Positions 1 through 6,094 of a stretch of 42,565 nucleotides of DNA are shown one piece after another. Under the pieces are notes generated by a model. The model was given only the letters and a program-made list of their open reading frames with translations, was not told the origin of the DNA and made no database searches. Position 1 is the stretch's first letter; each line of letters opens with the position of its first letter. Source of the stretch: a virus. The DNA lies in IMG/VR virus record IMGVR_UViG_3300017781_000025, positions 1 through 42,565 of that record. One strand, 5' to 3'. A program made the translations under genes and the position numbers.

Positions 1-9
1 CTATGGGAT

Positions 10-141
10 CTACTTACTCTTTTTGCGAAGATGAGCCCGAGACTTCTTCTTCGCCCGAACGCAATTAGGAACCATACGATTCCCTTTTTTCTTCATACCT
101 TCTTGAACGTAGCCGTCCCAACAAGTTCCCTGTTTAGCCAT
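10..141 (-). CDS. Small basic protein with WDGY/VPNC motif
   Basis: This 43-residue frame starts with ATG and ends at TAG. It begins MAKQGTCWDGY, continues with a GMKKKGNRMVPNCV stretch, and has a Lys/Arg-rich tail. Small proteins with the same CWDGY and NRMVPNC pattern are, as I recall, common in marine cyanophages and have no known function. Its start overlaps the end of the next gene upstream by 8 bases, as expected in a tightly packed operon. The two cysteines (residues 7 and 27) and the high charge could suit nucleic-acid or metal binding, but nothing proves this. Confidence 0.6.
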   Translation of the reverse strand: MAKQGTCWDGYVQEGMKKKGNRMVPNCVRAKKKSRAHLRKKSK

Positions 142-361
142 TTTTCTTAGATGCTTTGTAAGAACGAGCTTTTTTACCAGCTCTTTTTGCTGTCTCAGTG
201 TTAGCTACATGCGTATTGACAGGCTTTCCCTTTGTGGCACGCTTTTTCTTTTCGTCGGTAGCACGACGCTCTTCCTTTGACATAGACGCCCACGCTGCTT
301 TTGGCAGATAGCGTTCTGTCCTCCCTTTTTCCCGAGCTCTATCCGCCACTGCCTCTTCCAT
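134..361 (-). CDS. DUF5872-like protein, C-terminal half
   Basis: This is a small, very basic protein of 75 residues from the ATG at 361; an in-frame TTG at 373 would add four residues. It carries ERYLPKAAW, then SKEERRATDEKKKRA, TKGKP and a Lys/Arg-rich tail. In phage and algal-virus DUF5872-like proteins, as I remember them, these motifs form the C-terminal half of one chain of about 120-130 residues. The matching N-terminal half is a separate gene at 532-753, with an unrelated gene between them. The role is unknown; the charge suggests nucleic-acid binding. Confidence 0.6.
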   Translation of the reverse strand: MEEAVADRAREKGRTERYLPKAAWASMSKEERRATDEKKKRATKGKPVNTHVANTETAKRAGKKARSYKASKKNG

Positions 362-545
362 ACTCAAACTCAAATATAGCTCCTTGTAGGAAGTATCTCA
401 AATCTATTATTTTTTCTTGGTCAATATCTCCTTGACCAGCCCAATTATTCAAAGTGAAAATAACAGCGTCATTTAACGCACGTACAGAGCGTTCGTCAAA
501 AATGCAAGTTACGTAAGCTTCTTCTCCAAAATCACTTTTTTTCAT
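339..545 (-). CDS. Small acidic hypothetical protein
   Basis: This 68-residue protein begins MKKSDFGEEAYVTCIFDE and has a predicted helical pattern (VRALNDAVIFTLNNW, then IIDLRYFLQGAIFEFEY). Proteins of this size and pattern occur in cyanophages without known function. It overlaps the gene upstream by 14 bases and the one downstream by about 23, in a different frame from both. It sits exactly between the two halves of a DUF5872-like protein, so it may have been inserted there. It is acidic, unlike its Lys-rich neighbours. Confidence 0.55.
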   Translation of the reverse strand: MKKSDFGEEAYVTCIFDERSVRALNDAVIFTLNNWAGQGDIDQEKIIDLRYFLQGAIFEFEYGRGSGG

Positions 546-753
546 ACTCTTCTTTGGTCTGCCAATCCTCTTTAGACCATTTAGAGAGTTTGTTTTTCTT
601 AGATTTTTTACCTTCGTACTCTCCGCCCGCGTCTTTGTAGTATTTGGTAGCCAACTGCATAGCTCGAGCAGAGTGTCCGCCCATTTTTTTACGAGCTTTA
701 GCCTTGGCTCTAGCCCATTTTTCAGGATGTTTTTTCTTCGCAGTCTCAGCCAT
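532..753 (-). CDS. DUF5872-like protein, N-terminal half
   Basis: This 73-residue basic protein has the order HPEKWARAKAKARKKMGGHS, ARAMQLATKYYKDAGG, YEGKKSKKN and LSKWSKEDWQTK. In DUF5872-like proteins this arrangement is followed in the same chain by RYLPKxAW and a basic tail; here that part is in the gene at 134-361. The protein therefore seems to be half of a split ancestor. Its start shares bases with the stop of a 27-codon frame upstream (TAATG). DNA or RNA binding is plausible from composition only. Confidence 0.6.
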   Translation of the reverse strand: MAETAKKKHPEKWARAKAKARKKMGGHSARAMQLATKYYKDAGGEYEGKKSKKNKLSKWSKEDWQTKEEYEKK

Positions 754-836
754 TAGATAATTTCACAAACGAATTGAGAAAGGAGATAATCCCGTCCTTT
801 AATTTTAGCTAATACAGTCAAATCGTATTTTCTCAT
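753..836 (-). CDS. Possible 27-residue leader protein
   Basis: An ATG at 836 opens a 27-residue frame beginning MRKYDLTVLAKIKGRDYL. It ends in a TAATG overlap with the start of the following gene, which is typical of translational coupling. No strong ribosome site is visible. It could be a genuine small gene or a leader that couples translation of the downstream basic protein; the evidence is only the overlap and protein-like composition. Confidence 0.35.
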   Translation of the reverse strand: MRKYDLTVLAKIKGRDYLLSQFVCEII

Positions 837-891
837 TTAAAAGTAATCATCAAGGCAGTATCTTAAGGTACGACACGTAAATTTCTACGCC

Positions 892-1152
892 ATGGCTGAA
901 GAAGAAAGCCAAAGTAGCAAACGATCGTTCGAATTACTTGGTGAAGTCGTAAAAGTATCAGTTCTTGCGTGGAGTGCTGCATTGCTAACACTCTCGTACA
1001 TGGGCTACTTTCAAAAAATGGATCCTACTTTTATAGCCTCCATTTTCAGTGGATCTTTAGCTGGTTATGGAATCTCACGTGCAGTTGATACCAACGGAAA
1101 ACAAAAAAAACCTAAGATAGAAGAGGATAATATTACGAAAAGTAAACCATGA
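892..1152 (+). CDS. Small membrane protein, holin candidate
   Basis: This is an 86-residue protein with a charged N-terminus, a hydrophobic segment at about residues 21-41 (VVKVSVLAWSAALLTLSYMG) and a second, Gly/Ser-containing segment at about 47-66, followed by a Lys/Glu-rich tail. Two membrane segments and a charged tail suit a small phage holin, but no family was recognised with certainty. Its stop overlaps the start of the next gene (ATGA), so the two are probably co-translated. That neighbour is an exported protein, so an envelope role fits. It opens a plus-strand island inside a minus-strand region. Confidence 0.5.
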   Translation: MAEEESQSSKRSFELLGEVVKVSVLAWSAALLTLSYMGYFQKMDPTFIASIFSGSLAGYGISRAVDTNGKQKKPKIEEDNITKSKP

Positions 1153-1511
1153 CCAAACTCACATGGCTAGTTTTACTGAGTCTTTTCAGTCCAGTTGGAG
1201 CATTCGCGAACACTGCACCAGCCTTTACTCAAGGCTCAATGAACAGCACCACAACCACGGAACAAACAATCACAGAAACAATCGAAATCGAAAAGTTTGG
1301 AGGAGCATACTCCAGTTACACGGGACACAACGCCACTCCGAGTGCAGCAATTGGAGCTACGGGCACTACTTACTCAATGAATACCGGAGCAGAAAATTGG
1401 CAGTTAGAGATAGTAACCAGAGCAGCCAACGCTGTCACAGAAACTCAAGACATCACACGGACGATAGAAACAGAATCTACAACTACTTCGTTAAGTGTGT
1501 TCTCGCAGTAA
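1149..1511 (+). CDS. Exported Thr-rich protein with signal peptide
   Basis: This 120-residue protein has an N-terminal signal peptide (MTKLTWLVLLSLFSPVGAFA, likely cut before NT). The mature part is rich in Thr, Ser and Glu, with APAFTQGSM, TTTTEQTITETIEIEKFGG and an end of TTTSLSVFSQ. I recall similar proteins in cyanophages, where they sit beside a second exported protein, as here. The function is unknown. It starts in an ATGA overlap with the membrane protein upstream, and its last bases overlap the signal peptide of the next gene in another frame. Confidence 0.6.
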   Translation: MTKLTWLVLLSLFSPVGAFANTAPAFTQGSMNSTTTTEQTITETIEIEKFGGAYSSYTGHNATPSAAIGATGTTYSMNTGAENWQLEIVTRAANAVTETQDITRTIETESTTTSLSVFSQ

Positions 1512-1999
1512 CTCTGTGCTGTAACACCGCTTACGCTCAGACGAATGAAGGAACTTCTGTTATTGCAAACCCAATCGCTTCGAGCACCGGGTCAGTTACA
1601 AATTCTGCGGTGCAAATAAATCAAGGATCTTACAGCACACAAGGATTCGGAGCTGGGCATTACTGCAATAGCGGCACTGTGGTTTTTTCACCTTTTTATC
1701 TTGGTAATGGCTTTCACCCGCAGTACACCCGCAGTGAAAATTATGGTGCTCAAATCAGTATCAGTATCCCGTTAGACGGAAATATTACAGAAATATGCAA
1801 AGAACTAGGTCGTAAAAGAATACAAAAAACAAGAGTGGATATCTTGCTCACAAGAATGAGAGAGTGTACAAACATGTACGACAAGGGGTACATGATCCGA
1901 CCCGAGTCGCCTTATTCAGCTATTTGCGATGACGTTGTGCCAATCGCTGCCTACTCCAAGTTGGGGGCTTCTTCCCTAACTTCCGCTGAACCCGATTAA
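1475..1999 (+). CDS. Exported protein lacking a canonical start codon
   Basis: The frame encodes a clear signal peptide (NYFVKCVLAVTLCCNTAYA before Q). The mature part has SVIANPIASSTGSVTNSAVQ, a central ISISIPLDGNITEICKELG segment and a Cys-containing C-terminus. Similar exported proteins follow the preceding gene in other cyanophages, as I recall. No ATG, GTG or TTG lies close to the signal peptide: the nearest are TTG at 1397, which gives an overlong leader, and ATG at 1163. I set the start at the ATC at 1475 as the only position giving a normal signal peptide. The end overlaps the opposite-strand gene by 80 bases. Confidence 0.5.
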   Translation: MYNYFVKCVLAVTLCCNTAYAQTNEGTSVIANPIASSTGSVTNSAVQINQGSYSTQGFGAGHYCNSGTVVFSPFYLGNGFHPQYTRSENYGAQISISIPLDGNITEICKELGRKRIQKTRVDILLTRMRECTNMYDKGYMIRPESPYSAICDDVVPIAAYSKLGASSLTSAEPD

Positions 2000-2507
2000 A
2001 TATTTGCTTAACAATTGGTTTTAGGGCACTAACGCACTTTTTAAAAACTGCAGTAGCTGTAAGCGTTGCCGCCACGGATATAGTTGCCGTCGTACCAGCA
2101 GCGACAAGTATCTCAGGCTTAGGTATAGGTATTTCTAAATTTCCAGGGAGGCTCACAGTATTAACAACTTGAGAAGCTGCCTGCTCTTTTTCAGCTACTT
2201 CAAGTTTAAATTTATCTAGATCTGTCCGTAGTAAATCTATTAAACCAGAGTATGCATCGAAGGAAGGCTGTACAGCATCTACGACATCCTCAACAATTTT
2301 TTCTGCAACAGATTTTTCAGATTTAGGTTCTTCAACAGGGCCTTTTGGCGTAACTTTTGGAAGATAATTACTTGCTTTACCAGGACGATAAGAAGGCACC
2401 AAGACCGTCGGATAATCAGGCGGTTTTGGTGCTAAATAATCTATTACAGGTTCCGGAAATTTTTTAACTTCCGGAAGCTTTATATCGGGGAGTAAAAACT
2501 CCGGCAC
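1920..2507 (-). CDS. Pro-rich protein with central hydrophobic segment
   Basis: This 195-residue protein begins MPEFLLPDIKLPEVKKFPEP and is Pro-rich for about 65 residues. A charged helical region follows, then a short Pro stretch (LEIPIPKPEILV), an Ala/Thr-rich hydrophobic segment at about residues 135-155 (TTATISVAATLTATAVF) and a basic tail ending PPTWSRQRLAQRHRK. The same architecture occurs in cyanophage proteins of unknown function. A membrane-associated or virion role is possible but unproven. Its 3' end overlaps the convergent gene by 80 bases, and both frames there look protein-like. Confidence 0.55.
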   Translation of the reverse strand: MPEFLLPDIKLPEVKKFPEPVIDYLAPKPPDYPTVLVPSYRPGKASNYLPKVTPKGPVEEPKSEKSVAEKIVEDVVDAVQPSFDAYSGLIDLLRTDLDKFKLEVAEKEQAASQVVNTVSLPGNLEIPIPKPEILVAAGTTATISVAATLTATAVFKKCVSALKPIVKQIFNRVQRKLGKKPPTWSRQRLAQRHRK

Positions 2508-2795
2508 TTATAGCCTTCCGCTAGTGCTCCGCTCGTCACGACCACCGCGCGACTTTGCTTCACCTTTACGTTCTTTTTCACGCTCAATCTTGTATTTCTC
2601 AGATCGCGTTTTTGCACGAGTAGCCTTGCTCATCTCACCACGGCGTTTGCCTTTTTCAGTCGCTTGCACGGTTCCGTCTTTTAGATCTCCAGATTTTTGA
2701 AGAGTTTTTGTAGCAATCGCGTAGGCAGCCCCCTCTTTCATACCGGGGTTGTCTTTCATAATTGACTTGACTGCGTCCTCGAGAATGGCAGGCAT
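2508..2795 (-). CDS. Small basic cyanophage-type protein
   Basis: This 95-residue protein begins MPAILEDAVKSIMKDNPGMK and continues EGAAYAIATKTLQKSGDLK, then becomes extremely Lys/Arg/Glu-rich (KGKRRGEMSKATRAKTRSEK). Small phage proteins with an AIATKxLQKxG motif are frequent in marine phages and usually lie in virion regions; their function is not known. Its stop is directly followed by the start of the next gene. The TATAAATA sequence 22 bases ahead of the ATG could be a promoter. Confidence 0.55.
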   Translation of the reverse strand: MPAILEDAVKSIMKDNPGMKEGAAYAIATKTLQKSGDLKDGTVQATEKGKRRGEMSKATRAKTRSEKYKIEREKERKGEAKSRGGRDERSTSGRL

Positions 2796-2816
2796 CGATT
2801 TAGAATTCTGGGAGTA

Positions 2817-2824
2817 TATTTATA
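2817..2824 (-). promoter_or_regulatory. TATAAATA late-promoter-like motif
   Basis: The minus strand reads TATAAATA here, 22 bases ahead of the ATG of the basic-protein gene that ends at 2508. This octamer is the core of T4-type late promoters. The region is AT-rich, so chance occurrence is possible, and the phage does not otherwise look T4-like. Confidence 0.3.
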
Positions 2825-2842
2825 TTGTATCGACTTTTTATC

Positions 2843-3019
2843 ATGTCTTTCCTACTAGAAAACTGGTCTAGTATCGTCGGCATTGCTGGTGCAGCCCACC
2901 TACTTGCGTTGGCAATTGTCAACATGACCCCAACACCCAAAGACGACGAAATTTACGCAAAATTTTACAAAATTATTGAGATGATCGCCGGTATTGTTAC
3001 TAAGGTTGCTAAAAAATGA
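2843..3019 (+). CDS. Small holin-like membrane protein
   Basis: This 58-residue protein begins MSFLLENWSSIVGIAGAAHL, with a hydrophobic segment to about residue 27 (LLALAIVNMTPTPKDDE) and an amphipathic C-terminal helix ending in lysines. A small protein with a LAIxNxTPTPKDD motif is widespread in marine phages and is sometimes treated as a holin. I prefer the ATG at 2843 to the TTG at 2825 because it gives the typical N-terminus. The stop overlaps the next start (ATGA), which links it to a small exported protein. Confidence 0.5.
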   Translation: MSFLLENWSSIVGIAGAAHLLALAIVNMTPTPKDDEIYAKFYKIIEMIAGIVTKVAKK

Positions 3020-3213
3020 CGTCGTTGATGTTGGTTTTATTCTTGTCAGCGGGTGTACCTGAGGGATTTCTTAGCTGCAAAGAGACTAACGATTTGATAA
3101 AAACGCTAAACGAAGATACATGGATAAATAAGAAAGAAAATATAAATTACAAGAAAAAATTAGGGTCACAGATACGCCGTAGTGGACCTCGTAACTGCGG
3201 TGTAATTTTATAG
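3016..3213 (+). CDS. Small exported or membrane-anchored protein
   Basis: This 65-residue protein has a hydrophobic N-terminus (MTSLMLVLFLSAGVPEGFLS) and two cysteines (residues 21 and 60), with a Lys-rich middle and an IRRSGPRNC end. It is co-translated with the holin-like gene through an ATGA overlap. A short secreted or anchored protein after a holin-like gene could be a spanin-type component, but there is no lipobox and no firm match. The function is unassigned. Confidence 0.45.
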   Translation: MTSLMLVLFLSAGVPEGFLSCKETNDLIKTLNEDTWINKKENINYKKKLGSQIRRSGPRNCGVIL

Positions 3214-3219
3214 ATTATT

Positions 3220-3801
3220 TTGGAAAATTTTATCAGGCGTTACAACGCACCGAGTAATGTAAAGTGCACTGAAGTGATACAGTGGTTTGAAGATAATGAG
3301 AGTAACCACGCAGCTGAAGGGCGCATATCTGGAGGAGTTAACAAAAAAATTAAAGAGTCATTGGACATATCTATTTCCTTAAAAAATGGTTCTCAGATAC
3401 CGTGCATGGTTAACTTATTAAACTTTTTATGGGACGGTGTTAAAAAATATTCAGAAGAATTTCCAATAATTAAAGAGGCTGATTTTGGACTTATAGAAGA
3501 CTTTAATATTCAAAAATATACTCCTCCTGCAGGTGGGTATAAGTCAACGCATTTTGAAAACGAATCGTTACGAACCTGTAAAAGATTTTTGACTTGGATG
3601 ATTTATTTAAACACCGTCGAAGACGAAGGAGAAACAGAATTTGTATATTTAGGTTTAAAAGAAAAAGCTGTAGAGGGAAAACTGCTTATTTGGCCTCCGT
3701 CTTTTACTCACGCTCACAGAGGAGTTATTTCTAAAACAGAAAAAAAATACATAATGACTGGTTGGTATAGTTTAATTGAACCAGAAATATTTATAGATTA
3801 A
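3220..3801 (+). CDS. 2OG-Fe(II) oxygenase, prolyl-hydroxylase type
   Basis: This is a 193-residue protein with a TTG start. The double-stranded beta-helix features of 2-oxoglutarate/iron dioxygenases are visible: an H-x-E pair (H111, E113) after YKSTHFE, a STRAND-GETEF-STRAND core, the distal H166 in HAHRGV, and K175/K176 in KKYIM as the likely 2OG-binding position. Glu replaces the usual Asp in the facial triad. Such enzymes hydroxylate protein or small-molecule substrates; the substrate here is unknown. Its end overlaps an opposite-strand HNH gene by 11 bases. It is one of three such oxygenases within 2.3 kb, and the DNA is conspicuously AT-rich. Confidence 0.7.
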   Translation: MENFIRRYNAPSNVKCTEVIQWFEDNESNHAAEGRISGGVNKKIKESLDISISLKNGSQIPCMVNLLNFLWDGVKKYSEEFPIIKEADFGLIEDFNIQKYTPPAGGYKSTHFENESLRTCKRFLTWMIYLNTVEDEGETEFVYLGLKEKAVEGKLLIWPPSFTHAHRGVISKTEKKYIMTGWYSLIEPEIFID

Positions 3802-4198
3802 CCAAAGTAAGATTAACAGCTGTAGGTAAAGCAAGAATTTCTTCGCTTGATTTTTGAGCCCATATGGGTGAAATACTATCGGGATCAGGTTGGTTAATCC
3901 ACTTTAAAATTTTGTCTTCTCTTTCCGAAGTCCAAAAAATTTGACCCCGATACCACTCAAACCAAGGTGAGTCTGATTTTTCTAGATTACAAGCACCACA
4001 AGCCCCGATTAAGTTGTTTCGAGTGTGTAGACCTCCCCCAGCTCGGGGCACAACATGGTCGAGAGTAGTGGGGTTATGGCGAGCACAATAAGCACACTCG
4101 GGCCAGTCGTCCAAAATGCTTCGTCGGAACCGTTTTCTAGCAGACTTTTTCTGTAAACATTGGAGATTGAATACAAGCTCAAGTTCCGAACCGACCAA
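3791..4198 (-). CDS. HNH endonuclease
   Basis: This 135-residue protein has a complete HNH core: C35-x2-C38, the LDHVVPR motif (D47, H48), GGxxTRNN (N61, N62), and the second Cys pair C67-x2-C70 followed by N71. The two pairs probably bind a structural zinc, and H48 would be the catalytic base. An N-terminal basic patch (ARKRFRRSILDDW) may contact DNA. Free-standing HNH genes are common in phages, as homing endonucleases or packaging factors. Its position between two oxygenase genes, away from the terminase, favours a mobile-type nuclease. Confidence 0.8.
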   Translation of the reverse strand: MVGSELELVFNLQCLQKKSARKRFRRSILDDWPECAYCARHNPTTLDHVVPRAGGGLHTRNNLIGACGACNLEKSDSPWFEWYRGQIFWTSEREDKILKWINQPDPDSISPIWAQKSSEEILALPTAVNLTLVNL

Positions 4199-4257
4199 AA
4201 TTAATGGTGCGATTTACCTATAGCTTAGTCGTATGTTTAGTTAAAAGTAAAGCAGAG

Positions 4258-4830
4258 TTAATTAGACATAAATATAGATAAGCAAATTCTTCCTTCTATT
4301 GCACTTAAAGACTCGTCCATTACTACAGGAGTTACTTCGTGAAACGCCTGACTTGGAAACATTATCATTGTGTTATTTTTGAAGGGTATTGTTTCGTCTA
4401 AATCATGAAGAATTAAATCACCGCCTGTAAAAGATTTAGGTTCTTTACATAACCAAATCAAAGCAGACGTAACCGAAGTATCTCTGTGTTTTTTGTAGAA
4501 TCCAGTATTTGTATAAAGACTACATAACATAGAGTGACGATTAGTGTTAATAACCGGATAGTTAGCGAAACACATTTCAGCAAATGTGCTGGTATAACCG
4601 TCAAATAATTTGTCTACTGATTTAGTAACACCCTGCAGTAAATGATTGTTTTCTTTATCAAGAAATAAACCAGACCTAGAGACCATGCTAGGTTCATTCT
4701 GTCCTAAGGACCGTGGTTGCCACAAAGATCGAGCAAATGTAATCGCTAAATCATCCCAGACAACGCTTAGTTCTTCTTGAGTAAAAAAGTCCTCAACAAG
4801 CATATACTCATATGGTTTAGTCTGTTGCAT
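4258..4830 (-). CDS. 2OG-Fe(II) oxygenase
   Basis: This 190-residue protein shows the H-x-D pair (H115, D117 in KKHRD), a GGDL turn after the second core strands, the distal H164 (AFHEVTPV) and R181 (GRICLSIF), which should bind the 2-oxoglutarate carboxylate. Together these form a full catalytic set for a P4H-like dioxygenase. The substrate cannot be read from sequence. It is divergent from the next oxygenase gene across a 66-base gap that must hold both promoters, and is unlike that neighbour in detailed sequence. Confidence 0.75.
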   Translation of the reverse strand: MQQTKPYEYMLVEDFFTQEELSVVWDDLAITFARSLWQPRSLGQNEPSMVSRSGLFLDKENNHLLQGVTKSVDKLFDGYTSTFAEMCFANYPVINTNRHSMLCSLYTNTGFYKKHRDTSVTSALIWLCKEPKSFTGGDLILHDLDETIPFKNNTMIMFPSQAFHEVTPVVMDESLSAIEGRICLSIFMSN

Positions 4831-4896
4831 TTTTAGACATTCCTAAATAGTATGGTAACATGTCTACTGTAAAAAACAGCTAGCTTAAAAATAAAT

Positions 4897-5538
4897 ATGT
4901 ACAGTGATAAAAATTTACAAGAATTTATAAATATTCAACACGGTTTATTTTCAGAAGATTTATGTGACGAAATTATTGAAACTTTAGAAACAGATTACGG
5001 AGATTCATGGGTGCGATCCGGAGTAAACCACCCAAAAATAAATCCTGAAAAATATAACGAAGTTGATTATGTATCTAGCGACGTTGTTGTAGAAGATGTA
5101 AGAACAAGTGAAGAAATTTGGTTATCTAATTTACCCCTTTCTCAAAAAATAAAAAGTATGGATAATAAAATATTTGAACAAATTACACATGGTGCTCATA
5201 AATATGTTGATCAATATCTACACTTACAATTTACATACGACGAGGGTTATTCAATACTTAAATACTCCGAAGGCTGTGTTTTTAAGGAGCATATAGATGA
5301 GTTATATGCTAACGACAACAAAGGCACAGAATTAGAAGGAATAAATAGAAAAGTGAGCTGCTCAGTACAACTTAACGATGATTTTGAAGATGGTGGTTTA
5401 TCTTTTTTTAATAATTCAGTAAAAATTGAGCAAAAAAAAGGAACTGGAATATTTTTTCCATCTAACTGGATGTACCCTCATCAAGCATTACCAGTAACTA
5501 AAGGCACACGATATGCTCTTGTTACATGGCTTAGGTAA
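4897..5538 (+). CDS. 2OG-Fe(II) oxygenase, P4H type
   Basis: This 213-residue protein has all facial-triad residues: H132 and D134 in FKEHIDE, H195 in MYPHQALPV, and R205 in GTRYALVTW as the 2OG anchor. The core SCSVQLND-DFEDGGLSFF is typical of prolyl 4-hydroxylase-like proteins, including those of cyanophages. The substrate is unknown. Its DNA is noticeably more AT-rich than the fibre genes beside it, which hints at separate acquisition. It ends two bases before the convergent collar-protein gene. Confidence 0.8.
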   Translation: MYSDKNLQEFINIQHGLFSEDLCDEIIETLETDYGDSWVRSGVNHPKINPEKYNEVDYVSSDVVVEDVRTSEEIWLSNLPLSQKIKSMDNKIFEQITHGAHKYVDQYLHLQFTYDEGYSILKYSEGCVFKEHIDELYANDNKGTELEGINRKVSCSVQLNDDFEDGGLSFFNNSVKIEQKKGTGIFFPSNWMYPHQALPVTKGTRYALVTWLR

Positions 5539-5540
5539 AT

Positions 5541-6092
5541 TTATACAGCTACACAAATATAAGGAAAACAAGTAACACCACCTACTTCAAAACAATTAGC
5601 TGTAGTGCCTGACGTGTGAATATTAGTCCCGTGATCAGGACTATAGTATGGAATATTCGTACTTGTTACTTCTGTAAGCGTCAGTGGGCCACAAGGCGTG
5701 TACTGGTTTGAGGGGCAAATAGGATTAGGTCCAAAACCATGGAATCCACTTGCACCTGTGCCAGAAACATGAACATGTGACAACATCTGTCCAGCCTGAA
5801 AACTGCCTGTCTGCTCACCCGAAGGAAGAATACCAGAAATAGATACTCTATCTGCCCTATCTGGATCAGCGCCCCGACCTAAATCAACACCTCGTAATTG
5901 ACAATACGATATATCGGGAATAACCATTTCGGTTGCAGTAGAACCGAAAGAGCCTATAGCCCAGTATACAGATAAGTTAGGGAAGGACGTTCGGCTTATT
6001 GTCTGATTATTCATCAGCACATAAGTTGCTCCTGTAGCAGAAACAAAGGATGTACCTTTATTAACAGCAGAATAGGTGATGTGACCAATCAT
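5541..6092 (-). CDS. Tail collar-domain fibre protein, last of cluster
   Basis: This 183-residue protein looks like one phage tail-collar module: FVSATGATYVLMNNQTISRT, SFPNLSVYW, a VIPDISYCQLRGVDLGRG segment, then a His-rich stretch (MLSHVHVSG and PDHGTNIHTSG). In T4 gp12-like fibres the HxH motif binds metal. It probably forms a receptor-contacting tip or short tail fibre. It follows the two-module collar gene with only two bases between them. Its C-terminus is Cys-containing (CFEVGGVTCFPYICVAV), which is unusual for this family. Confidence 0.7.
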   Translation of the reverse strand: MIGHITYSAVNKGTSFVSATGATYVLMNNQTISRTSFPNLSVYWAIGSFGSTATEMVIPDISYCQLRGVDLGRGADPDRADRVSISGILPSGEQTGSFQAGQMLSHVHVSGTGASGFHGFGPNPICPSNQYTPCGPLTLTEVTSTNIPYYSPDHGTNIHTSGTTANCFEVGGVTCFPYICVAV

Positions 6093-6094
6093 AG

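Noticed and set aside
1149-1999. Programmed -1 frameshift fusing the two exported proteins
   Set aside because: The frame relationship would allow it, but no slippery heptamer was seen. Fusion would also bury the second signal peptide inside a longer chain.
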